Assembly: GCA_016840385.1 (NCBI GenBank)
Contig: JAEOSL010000050.1
Coordinates: 1 to 23,994, forward strand
Reading direction: 5' to 3'
DNA length: 23,994 bases
Source: Candidatus Thorarchaeota archaeon
GTDB lineage: Archaea; Asgardarchaeota; Thorarchaeia; Thorarchaeales; Thorarchaeaceae
A program made the translations under genes and the position numbers. Under the pieces are notes generated by a model that saw nothing but the letters and a program-made list of their open reading frames with translations, was not told where the DNA came from and made no database searches. Shown here piece after piece: positions 15,263 to 22,653 of the stretch (the first letter of the stretch is position 1; each line of letters begins with the position of its first letter).

Positions 15263-16474
15263 ATGATAGGAGCCTCAGTTTCAACATATCGTGTAATATT
15301 GGTGACTTTCCTATGTGGAATCATCCTTCTACTCCCCTATAATCCAGCTGTGAGTGCAGAACCAAATTCATACTGGCCTACAGAGAGTTGGCAATATAGT
15401 ACTCCAGAGATTCAAAATATGAACTCAACAATGCTAGAAACTGTTGATGAATTGATGGAAAATTATAGCTGCGGAGTAAGAAGTTTCCTTGTTGTCAGGA
15501 ATGACTACATAGTCCACGAAACTTACTACTCACCATACTACACAGAAAATCACACACAGTATCTCTACTCATCTACGAAAGGTATAGTTTCTCTACTTGT
15601 TGGATTAGCCATCTTTCAAGGATACATCGATAATGTTAGTCAGAAGGTTGTCGATTTCTTCCCCGATAGAACTATAGAAAATTTAGACAGTCTGAAAGAA
15701 GAAATAACTCTTGAACATCTACTTACAATGACATCTGGTTTAGAATGGGATGAAGCTAACTATACTACCTTTAACGACATGTTCGAAATGAGAGAAACAG
15801 ATGATTGGATCCAGTATATTCTAGACAGACCAATGGTTGCAGAACCAGGATCTATATTCAATTACAATAGCGGTTGTTCCCATCTCCTAGCAGGAATAAT
15901 TAATGCAACAACTGGTATGACTCCGCTCGAATTTGCAGAAGAGCATCTCTTCAGTCCATTAGGAATAGAAAGGTATGGCTGGCTTGGAGATAGTCAAGGT
16001 CTCAGCTATGGAGGTTCTGATCTTGTACTCACACCCAGAGGAATGGCAAAAATAGGAATGCTCTATCTCAAGGGAGGTATTTGGGATGGACAGAGAATTG
16101 TTTCAACTGAATGGATTGACCAATCAGTTACGCCTCATACTCATGACGACAATCGCACGCAATATGGCTGGCAACGAGAGTATTATGGTTATCAGTGGTG
16201 GGTACACTCTTCATCCGGATTCTATGCGACACAGGGTAGAGAGGGACAGCACATCTATGTAATTCCAGAACATGATATTATCATCGCGTTCACAGGCCAT
16301 GTTACGGATACCGAGTATCCATTCTCATTTGATGATATGGTCAGAGATTATGTACTTGCGGCTGTTATTCCAGTAACTATAGGAGAACCACAGACATTTC
16401 CATTTACCGCAATTCTTGCAGCGGGAGTTGGTTCAATTCTGATCGTTGGAGTTGTTTTCAAAAAGAAACAGTAA
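15263..16474 (+). CDS. Surface-anchored serine hydrolase 1 (beta-lactamase class C fold)
   Basis: This 403-residue protein of the AmpC/NylB-type serine hydrolase superfamily has an N-terminal signal peptide (hydrophobic about 10-30, cleavage near AVSA), an extracellular catalytic domain and a C-terminal membrane helix (about 378-398) ending KKKQ. The SxxK motif is S103-S-T-K106, the second motif is YNSG at Y201, and GREGQHIYVIPEHD near residue 330 takes the place of the KTG strand. Many NxT/NxS sites suggest surface glycosylation. Family members hydrolyse esters, amides, D-amino-acid peptides or nylon oligomers; the substrate here is unknown. It is related to the two hydrolases at 18751 and 20278 but more distant from them than they are from each other. 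Confidence 0.88.
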   Translation: MIGASVSTYRVILVTFLCGIILLLPYNPAVSAEPNSYWPTESWQYSTPEIQNMNSTMLETVDELMENYSCGVRSFLVVRNDYIVHETYYSPYYTENHTQYLYSSTKGIVSLLVGLAIFQGYIDNVSQKVVDFFPDRTIENLDSLKEEITLEHLLTMTSGLEWDEANYTTFNDMFEMRETDDWIQYILDRPMVAEPGSIFNYNSGCSHLLAGIINATTGMTPLEFAEEHLFSPLGIERYGWLGDSQGLSYGGSDLVLTPRGMAKIGMLYLKGGIWDGQRIVSTEWIDQSVTPHTHDDNRTQYGWQREYYGYQWWVHSSSGFYATQGREGQHIYVIPEHDIIIAFTGHVTDTEYPFSFDDMVRDYVLAAVIPVTIGEPQTFPFTAILAAGVGSILIVGVVFKKKQ

Positions 16475-16484
16475 TCGTGAACAG

Positions 16485-16504
16485 TGATTAACCAAGCTCT
16501 CTGG
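16485..16504. repeat. 20-bp dispersed repeat, copy 2 (after hydrolase 1)
   Basis: TGATTAACCAAGCTCTCTGG, one mismatch to copy 1. It begins 10 bp after the hydrolase 1 stop, in the convergent gap with the propeller gene, where a promoter for either gene is not expected. Confidence 0.7.
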
Positions 16505-16513
16505 CAAGTTTGC

Positions 16514-18496
16514 TTACATTATTCCAACCTTTGTTTGACGCTTTCGATACACAATCACTAAAGCAATCAAAACACCAGCGATACCTATTCCTGCGATTCC
16601 GACAGTTAGATAATCTGATGGAGGAGAATCAGATGGAGTGACCGGGACACCATCACCAATTACTACCAGACAGGCAAACCTATTAGATTCAATGAGTGCA
16701 ATCCCTGTTACATAGGCAAGATTGTTATCACATATATCAATGCTCTTTCCGATATTATCATAGAACGTCCACACCCCATCACCAATGGGTCCTAGGTTCC
16801 AGGTCGAGTTCCATCGATAGTCACCACTAGCATTGAAGTGAACAACAAGAGGAACAAAATCAGCAAGTCTTGCTTTTGCGACAACATAAGCAGCGTCGTT
16901 TTGTCCGATCGCAAAACCCACTAAATCGATATTGCTAAGTTTTGCTGCATGATAATATCGTCCCCAGGTTGTGCTCCAGATCTCTTGTCCAAATCGGTCC
17001 AATTTTGCAACAGTAAACCCATTATCGTTTTTTCCAGCCCCATATAGATCTCCATTAGGCCCCACATCTAATAGAGTGTAGTCAGAGAATGTCATCCAGG
17101 AGCGATTTCCGTTGGAGTCCCATCTTGATATCCAATAATCGTTGTAGCCATCACGTCCAACTATAATGATATCTCCTAGTGGGCTAGTTGCTATATCTAA
17201 TGCAAACCAATCTTCAGCTACCCAGTCTTTCGTCCATTGATGCACACACTCAGAGTTATGTTTGATTACAATTCCAGTGCTTTCATAGGCTGAAGCTCTC
17301 GAATATCCAATTATGTAGATATTTCCTTGATTGTCAATGGTCATGTCTCTTGCGTAATAAAGAGTTGAAGTAACATCTCTATGCCAAATTAGATTTCCAG
17401 CATAATCCCATTTAGCTATACGATACTCAGTTTCGGCAGTGTTACTCCATAGGTCTCGAAACACTCCAAGAGCATAGATGAATCCATCACCCGGAATTGC
17501 TAATGTTATTCCACCTGTGGCTTGCCCACTTGCCATTCTTTGGGACCATATGGGATTCGCATAACTATCCCATTTGATTAAGACTAGCTCTGCCTCGTCG
17601 GTTGTATATTTACCTTCAGTAACTAACGTGTACACAAATCCATCTGGAGCAACCTTTACATCATCTGAGGATGCATTAAGAGTTCTTTCTTGATTAATAC
17701 CGATAAATGAAGGAGGCGGAGTGTTTTCGGCATCATAAGAGTCATCAAAAATACCAAGATGAACAGCACGAATACTGAATGTGATGGACCCATTATAGAA
17801 GGTCCAGGGGTGTATAATTGTCCCACCATCATTGAACTCGTTGAAATACTTAGTCGGACTAAGACCTATTGCGAGATCGAGGTGCGTATATCCTCTGAGC
17901 GTAAATTGATAGCATGTCGAACTATCCAAGGCGATCCCATGTTCAGAATATTCGGATGTGGGAAGGAAGTAGTTGTCAGATATGGGGTGATTTTTATTGA
18001 GTTTAAACACAATGTCTACTGGCGCTCTGAAAGCAATGAATGTTTCAAACATTGCAGGATATTCTTCATGTATCGCAAAATCTCCACTTGTTTCAATCAG
18101 ACATTCAACACTAATGGCAGCTTCCCAAAAGGGCTCAAATTCAAACGGAAGAGAGATGTACATGAAGTCGTTACAATTGATTGTATTTGCATATGGCGTC
18201 GGAAAGCTAAGTTCAGTTCCCGCAACATGAGTCCATGTTAGATTCACATAGTTGTCTATTTCTCCTGTACCATAGAAGTAATCTGAATTAAATTCCTCAG
18301 AAGTACCATTTTGCACAACCAAAGGTTCGGTATGCAAATATGGGTCGGACAATGGTTCATCAGGGGTCCAAGGAGAACTAACTAATTCCAGATCTTGTGC
18401 TTGATTTGTAGTATCTATAGGCAATGAATTGCCAGGTATTGATACTTGACCAATGAGCAATAGTATAAACACAGTTACAATGCAAATCCTCTTCAA
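16514..18496 (-). CDS. Secreted, membrane-anchored propeller-like protein
   Basis: About 660 residues from TTG 18496. The N-terminus MKRICIVTVFILLLIG is a classic signal peptide. About 40-280 form a beta-rich domain of unknown type. About 285-600 carry repeats of some 45-55 residues of the pattern GD.IY..G...IAKWD..GN.IW, as in SBBP/PQQ-like beta-propellers. A Pro/Ser linker and a C-terminal helix (about 627-648) ending YRKRQTKVGIM anchor it. It is thus a surface protein, perhaps for binding or scaffolding. TTG 18496 is chosen because AGGAG (plus 18505-18509) lies 8 nt upstream and the result is a clean signal peptide. The frame is open back to ATG 18571, which would add 25 residues before the signal. 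Ligand unknown; its tail resembles those of the neighbouring hydrolases. Confidence 0.8.
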   Translation of the reverse strand: MKRICIVTVFILLLIGQVSIPGNSLPIDTTNQAQDLELVSSPWTPDEPLSDPYLHTEPLVVQNGTSEEFNSDYFYGTGEIDNYVNLTWTHVAGTELSFPTPYANTINCNDFMYISLPFEFEPFWEAAISVECLIETSGDFAIHEEYPAMFETFIAFRAPVDIVFKLNKNHPISDNYFLPTSEYSEHGIALDSSTCYQFTLRGYTHLDLAIGLSPTKYFNEFNDGGTIIHPWTFYNGSITFSIRAVHLGIFDDSYDAENTPPPSFIGINQERTLNASSDDVKVAPDGFVYTLVTEGKYTTDEAELVLIKWDSYANPIWSQRMASGQATGGITLAIPGDGFIYALGVFRDLWSNTAETEYRIAKWDYAGNLIWHRDVTSTLYYARDMTIDNQGNIYIIGYSRASAYESTGIVIKHNSECVHQWTKDWVAEDWFALDIATSPLGDIIIVGRDGYNDYWISRWDSNGNRSWMTFSDYTLLDVGPNGDLYGAGKNDNGFTVAKLDRFGQEIWSTTWGRYYHAAKLSNIDLVGFAIGQNDAAYVVAKARLADFVPLVVHFNASGDYRWNSTWNLGPIGDGVWTFYDNIGKSIDICDNNLAYVTGIALIESNRFACLVVIGDGVPVTPSDSPPSDYLTVGIAGIGIAGVLIALVIVYRKRQTKVGIM

Positions 18497-18750
18497 ACCT
18501 AAAACTCCTAAACACTCCCTAATCATTATTACAAAAACAGCAAGAAAAGTCAATCGGTTTGAGCGATTCATCTATTACAAACTGAAGTTGGTGGCAGTAT
18601 TTGCAACACCTTGGTGGGAGGTCATTCAATTGGGATTCGCTATAGTGAACTCAAGTTGTCAAAGTTCATCCCCGTCGGTATCATTGTAGACTCTGGCATT
18701 CACTTGCGTTGATTATCATACTTAATTGACAATGTCCCGTTGTTCTGGTC
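18497..18750. promoter_or_regulatory. Intergenic region, propeller gene / serine hydrolase 2
   Basis: I see no gene in this 254-bp stretch. On the minus strand AGGAG (18505-18509) is the propeller ribosome site. On the plus strand CATACTTAAT (18717-18726) is a TATA-like box about 25 bp before ATG 18751. There is no ribosome site ahead of that ATG, so hydrolase 2 is probably read from a leaderless transcript. Confidence 0.35.
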
Positions 18751-19938
18751 ATGAAAGCTCGCGGGATTGTGATTGCTCTAGTTATGATGTTCTTAATTTC
18801 CACAACGTTCTTTGTACAGCCAACAACTGCTCAAACTCATAAGCCAGTTGAGATTTGGCCCACAGATGGATGGGCAACAAGTACTCCTGAAGGACAAGGA
18901 ATGAGTTCTGCACTCCTCGATGATATTTACACAGATGTAAGGGATTCAGACGCAAATATTCGTAGTATGCTTGTGATTAGACATGGATACATCGTGGCGG
19001 AGGAGTATTTTACCCCGCAATTGTACGATATGAATAACACACACATTCTGTTCTCAGTAACAAAGAGTGTGGTTTCAAGTCTGATTGGAATAGCTATCGA
19101 CAACGGATTCATAGACAACACAAGTCAACTGCTCCTCGATTTCTTTCCGGACATGGAAATAGCTAATCCAAGTGCTTGGAAAGATGAAATCACGTTAGAA
19201 GATGTTCTAATGATGAGGACTGGATTTGACTGGGATGAGAGTGACTACACAACCTATGACGATTTCTTTGCAATGAGAGACTCTGACAACTGGGCTCAGT
19301 ACGTACTCAACAGCAGCATGGCTGCTGAACCAGGTACAGTATTCGATTACAATAGTGGTGCTTCACATCTGTTAGCTACAATCATCAATGTTACAACAGG
19401 GATGACTCCTCTAGCCTTCGCGGACCAATACCTCTTTGGTCCCTTAGGAATAACACGAAGAGGATGGATTCCAGATCCACAGGGAATTAACTTTGGTGGT
19501 TCAAACTTGGCTCTGATCCCTCGAGCAATGGTGAAGTTTGGATTACTGTACATGAATAACGGAACCTGGGACAGTCAGCAGATAGTATCAGCTGATTGGG
19601 TGAATAATTCGAGTCACGATCCAGCAACGGGTTACACTCAAGTCAGTTATGGATATCAATGGTGGATTGATGACGATGATAATTGGTATTCAGCTAGAGG
19701 GTACAATGGTCAATTCATCTATGTTGTTCCAGAGCACGATGTGATAGTTGTGTTCAGTTCAGATAATGAGGATGGTCCCTACGAATATGATTTGCACGTG
19801 CGCAATGTTCTGGGAGCAATCACGAATACTTATCCAACACCAACTGACCTTCCACCAGACATTCCCTATGTCCTAATTGGTGGAGTGGCTCTCGCAGGTA
19901 TTGCTGTCGTTGCCATAATTGTACGTCTTCGAAGATAA
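18751..19938 (+). CDS. Surface-anchored serine hydrolase 2 (beta-lactamase class C fold)
   Basis: A 395-residue protein with a signal peptide (MKARGIVIALVMMFLIST, cleavage after about TTAQ), an extracellular hydrolase domain and a C-terminal helix (about 370-392) ending RLRR. The SxxK motif is S102-V-T-K105, the second motif is YNSG at Y200, and the third-motif region is GYNGQFIYVVPEHD. Segments such as IGIAID.GFIDNTSQLLLDFFPD and IINVTTGMTPLAFADQYLFG are nearly identical in hydrolase 3, so the two are close tandem duplicates. The active-site residues look complete, so an active enzyme is expected. Substrate unknown; no link to antibiotic resistance is implied. The start codon has no ribosome site but a TATA-like box is well placed for leaderless initiation. 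Confidence 0.88.
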   Translation: MKARGIVIALVMMFLISTTFFVQPTTAQTHKPVEIWPTDGWATSTPEGQGMSSALLDDIYTDVRDSDANIRSMLVIRHGYIVAEEYFTPQLYDMNNTHILFSVTKSVVSSLIGIAIDNGFIDNTSQLLLDFFPDMEIANPSAWKDEITLEDVLMMRTGFDWDESDYTTYDDFFAMRDSDNWAQYVLNSSMAAEPGTVFDYNSGASHLLATIINVTTGMTPLAFADQYLFGPLGITRRGWIPDPQGINFGGSNLALIPRAMVKFGLLYMNNGTWDSQQIVSADWVNNSSHDPATGYTQVSYGYQWWIDDDDNWYSARGYNGQFIYVVPEHDVIVVFSSDNEDGPYEYDLHVRNVLGAITNTYPTPTDLPPDIPYVLIGGVALAGIAVVAIIVRLRR

Positions 19939-19968
19939 TTCTGACATCACGTAATGACCGTGTGGCTC

Positions 19969-19986
19969 TCCAAAAGAACATAAGAC
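19969..19986. repeat. 18-bp repeat after hydrolase 2
   Basis: TCCAAAAGAACATAAGAC lies 31 bp after the hydrolase 2 coding region. An exact copy stands at 21528-21545 after hydrolase 3, so the duplicated unit included the 3' flank of the hydrolase gene. Confidence 0.75.
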
Positions 19987-19998
19987 GGATTCACATTG

Positions 19999-20147
19999 AG
20001 TAGTGTGGTTGTGACGAGAATGAGCTTTCCTTTTCGTTTTCCAAGTTTCTTTCGAATGTTCAGGTTAATCTTGGCCATGTGCTTTCCGTACACTTCCAAG
20101 AATTCCTCATCAATCCCAGCATCTTTTGCAACATCAACAATAGGTCT
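19999..20147 (-). pseudogene. Truncated, diverged 5' fragment of fhs
   Basis: On the minus strand an ATG at about 20147 opens a frame that matches the start of formate-THF ligase: MRPIVDVAKDAGIDEEF, then LEVYGKHMAKINLNIRKKLG and KRKGKLILVTTT. By my count 36 of the first 49 residues equal those of the intact gene at 13483-15084. The match stops at about 20000, just before the ATP-binding P-loop, and an unrelated tail runs to a stop at 19947, giving 66 codons from this ATG. The upstream GGGTGA and the 20-bp leader repeat are also kept. It lacks the catalytic core and cannot be a ligase. The frame is undamaged despite the divergence, so it either comes from a second, formerly functional fhs or is still under some selection as a short peptide. 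Confidence 0.8.
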
Positions 20148-20200
20148 CATGTTCTCTCTCACCCATCGTTTGTCGAACACGCTTTCACAGTATCACATAC

Positions 20201-20220
20201 TGATAAACCAAGCTCTCTGA
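20201..20220. repeat. 20-bp dispersed repeat, copy 3 (fhs remnant leader)
   Basis: TGATAAACCAAGCTCTCTGA, one mismatch to copy 1. It lies 53 bp from the remnant ATG, the same distance as copy 1 from the fhs ATG 15084, so it is a homologous leader element. Confidence 0.75.
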
Positions 20221-20245
20221 TAATGAGCCCTTGCACAGATTGGCT

Positions 20246-20277
20246 AACTTTAAGTAGAATTAGGGTGATTTCTCTCT
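20246..20277 (+). promoter_or_regulatory. Promoter box and ribosome site of serine hydrolase 3
   Basis: AACTTTAAGTAG (20246-20257) is TATA-like and GGGTGA (20263-20268) lies 9 nt before ATG 20278. Hydrolase 3 thus has a ribosome site, unlike its close paralogue hydrolase 2. Confidence 0.4.
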
Positions 20278-21498
20278 ATGAAGGCCCGAGGGATAGTCAC
20301 ATTCGCAGTGATGGTAGTGCTTGTTTCAACGGTTTTTCTTTCTCTTCCATCTGAGGTCAAAGCGCAAAGGCCAATTGAAATCTGGCCGACACAGGGATGG
20401 GCAACATCAACCCCTGAGGAACAGGGTATGAATTCCTCAGCTCTCGAAGATGTTTACGATCATGTCAGAGACTCACGTGCCAGGCACCGAAGTCTTCTTG
20501 TTGTGAGACATGGGTACCTTATCGCGGAGGAGTACTTCGTACCAATAATGTATGATGTCAATGACACGCACAACCTGTTCTCGACGACAAAGAGCGTAGT
20601 TTCTTCTTTGATCGGAATAGCTATCGATCAGGGTTTCATAGACAACACAAGTCAACTGTTACTTGACTTCTTTCCAGACCGGACCATTTCAAACACGAGT
20701 GCCTGGAAGGAAGAAATAACACTTGAAGATGTACTGCAAATGAGGTCAGGATTCCAATGGTACGAGCCCTTCACCAGCGGATACGATGATTACAATGCGA
20801 TGAAGGATTCTGATGACTGGGCCCAGTTTGTCCTCGACCGACCAATGGCATATGAACCAGGTTCGACTTTCTATTACAATAGTGGGAACTCACATCTGCT
20901 TGCGACAATAATCAACGTAACCACTGGGATGACTCCTCTTGCATTTGCAGATCAGTATCTCTTCGGGTCTATAGGTATCACAAACAGGGGGTGGCCGACA
21001 GACCCCCAAGGTGTCAATAATGGTGGTCAATATTTGGCTCTAAGACCACGAGATATGGCAAAATTCGGACTCTTGTATCTGAACAATGGAACTTGGGATG
21101 ATCAACAAGTAGTGTCATCAGATTGGGTCAATATTTCTAGCCATGGTCCGTCAACACCGGAGGGACCATGGAGTGACCAATGTGGGACCTACGGAGAGAC
21201 CAGCTATGGATATCAGTGGTGGCTCAACGATTATCAGGGTTGGTATTCAGCGAGAGGGTTTATGGGCCAGCTCATCTATGTCATTCCTGAACATGATGTC
21301 GTGGTAGTCTTTTCCTCTGACAATACTGGCGGATGGGAATATGACTTGTGGGTAGGTCAAGTCCTTAATGCGATCACGAACATCTATCCAACTACAACAC
21401 AAACGGGAACACCGCTAGACATGACATATGTTCTGGTAGGAGTTGTTGCAATAGGTACGGTGGCAGTAGTAGTGATAGTAGTCAAGATGAAAAAATGA
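20278..21498 (+). CDS. Surface-anchored serine hydrolase 3 (beta-lactamase class C fold)
   Basis: A 406-residue close paralogue of hydrolase 2 with the same signal peptide start (MKARGIV), hydrolase domain and C-terminal helix (about 382-402) ending KMKK. The SxxK motif is S102-T-T-K105, the second motif is YNSG at Y200, and the third-motif region is GFMGQLIYVIPEHD. It differs from hydrolase 2 by an extra loop of about ten residues with one cysteine (EGPWSDQCGTYGE, near residue 300) close to the active-site strand, and by changed residues around FQWYEPFTSGYDD. These are places where substrate preference could differ. It starts next to the fhs remnant, just as hydrolase 1 starts next to intact fhs. 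Likely active outside the membrane; substrate unknown. Confidence 0.88.
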   Translation: MKARGIVTFAVMVVLVSTVFLSLPSEVKAQRPIEIWPTQGWATSTPEEQGMNSSALEDVYDHVRDSRARHRSLLVVRHGYLIAEEYFVPIMYDVNDTHNLFSTTKSVVSSLIGIAIDQGFIDNTSQLLLDFFPDRTISNTSAWKEEITLEDVLQMRSGFQWYEPFTSGYDDYNAMKDSDDWAQFVLDRPMAYEPGSTFYYNSGNSHLLATIINVTTGMTPLAFADQYLFGSIGITNRGWPTDPQGVNNGGQYLALRPRDMAKFGLLYLNNGTWDDQQVVSSDWVNISSHGPSTPEGPWSDQCGTYGETSYGYQWWLNDYQGWYSARGFMGQLIYVIPEHDVVVVFSSDNTGGWEYDLWVGQVLNAITNIYPTTTQTGTPLDMTYVLVGVVAIGTVAVVVIVVKMKK

Positions 21499-21527
21499 AC
21501 ATTGTAAAGGGATTTTCACAACGGGTT

Positions 21528-21545
21528 TCCAAAAGAACATAAGAC
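21528..21545. repeat. 18-bp repeat after hydrolase 3
   Basis: TCCAAAAGAACATAAGAC, identical to 19969-19986. Here it also lies about 40-57 bp before the start of the flavin oxidoreductase gene, so it may act as part of that promoter (AACATAAG as a TATA-like box). Confidence 0.75.
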
Positions 21546-21584
21546 TGGTTGAGATTGAACAAGAGTAAGGATAGTGACTACAAC

Positions 21585-22628
21585 ATGGTTAATCTCTCAG
21601 AACCAATTGAATTTGCCAGCTTGAAAATTAAGAATCGATACGTGATGCCTCCGATGGTACGTAACATGGCCACCGAGGAAGGTCTGATTACAAATGAAGT
21701 AATTCATCACTATGAGGAGTGCAGCAAGGGACAGGTAGGTCTCATCATCGTTGAAGCAGCAACAACTGCGTGGGAACATGCAATGATGTCGAAAAATATT
21801 GGTGTTCATGATGACAAATGTATACCAGGGCTCCGAAAACTTGCGGAAGCAATCAATAAACATGGAGCCAAATCGTTCATTCAGATCAATCATTCCGGAC
21901 TGAAAGGTCTCAAGAAGAAGAGGTATGTTGGACCATCAGATATCCCGGTATTGAAGAATACAACAGCAGAACCCATATCGGTTGAAGAAATTGAGGTGGT
22001 CGTACAAGAGTTTGTAGATGCTACACGTAGAGTAAAAGAAGCAGGATTTGATGGTGTAGAGATTCATGGAGCACATTACTATCTCCTGAGTGCGTTCCTC
22101 TCATCATATACGAATAGACGAGATGATGAGTATGGAGGTTCGACAAAGAACAAAGCTAAGATTTCAGTTGATATCATCAAGAGAATTCGAGAGGAACTGG
22201 GCAACTACCCAATTATCTTTCGAATGAATGGATTCGAGAATGTGGTCGATGGTGTTTCAATGGAAGAGGGAATTGAGATTGCAAAGATAGTTGAAAAGGC
22301 AGGAATTGATTGCCATCACATTTCGTGTGTTGTGGATTCAACTTTCAATCCAGGAATACCACATGTCTTTGAGCAGGGAGATGAGCCGGAGTTTCTCAAT
22401 GGATACCCCTATGATTCCTGCATCCTTGTTGCGGGCCAAATCAAACCCCATGTCAAGCTCCCCGTCATCGGTGTAGGTGAGGTTCGAGATGAAGCACTCG
22501 CTAGGAAATTCGAAGAAGATGACATCTGTGATATGCTCGGTATTGGGAGAGGTCTCTTAGCAGACCCCTACTTTGTCCAAAAGGTCCTAGAAGGACGCGG
22601 AAACGAAATCATTCCATGGAAAGACTGA
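21585..22628 (+). CDS. Old Yellow Enzyme-family NADH:flavin oxidoreductase
   Basis: A 347-residue TIM-barrel FMN enzyme. NRYVMPPMVRNMA lies near the N-terminus, IQINHSG at about 99-105 is the QxxH-like flavin segment, HGAHYYLLSAFLS at 161-173 carries the two histidines that bind the substrate carbonyl, and NRRDDEYGGS follows at once. GVGEVRD and GIGRGLLADP near the C-terminus bind the FMN phosphate. It ends after the barrel and lacks the Fe-S and FAD/NAD domains of 2,4-dienoyl-CoA reductase, so it is an ene-reductase-size member. It would reduce activated C=C bonds; the substrate is unknown. ATG 21585 is preferred, with GTGA 7 nt upstream. An in-frame TTG at 21549 would overlap the promoter-like repeat. 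Confidence 0.9.
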   Translation: MVNLSEPIEFASLKIKNRYVMPPMVRNMATEEGLITNEVIHHYEECSKGQVGLIIVEAATTAWEHAMMSKNIGVHDDKCIPGLRKLAEAINKHGAKSFIQINHSGLKGLKKKRYVGPSDIPVLKNTTAEPISVEEIEVVVQEFVDATRRVKEAGFDGVEIHGAHYYLLSAFLSSYTNRRDDEYGGSTKNKAKISVDIIKRIREELGNYPIIFRMNGFENVVDGVSMEEGIEIAKIVEKAGIDCHHISCVVDSTFNPGIPHVFEQGDEPEFLNGYPYDSCILVAGQIKPHVKLPVIGVGEVRDEALARKFEEDDICDMLGIGRGLLADPYFVQKVLEGRGNEIIPWKD

Positions 22629-22653
22629 TAGATTCATACTCGTATGGTTTCAT

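Noticed and set aside
17759..18241. 160-codon plus-strand frame opposite the propeller gene
   Set aside because: The minus-strand frame has a signal peptide, repeats and an anchor; the opposite frame shows no family features.
20079..20354. Plus-strand frame spanning the fhs remnant and the hydrolase 3 start
   Set aside because: It overlaps the hydrolase 3 start in another frame and the remnant on the opposite strand, and its translation has no protein-like features.
15263..21498. Antibiotic-resistance beta-lactamases
   Set aside because: The fold is shared, but the YNSG and GQ.IYV.PEHD motifs and the membrane-anchored archaeal layout point to general serine hydrolases; nothing shows activity on antibiotics.
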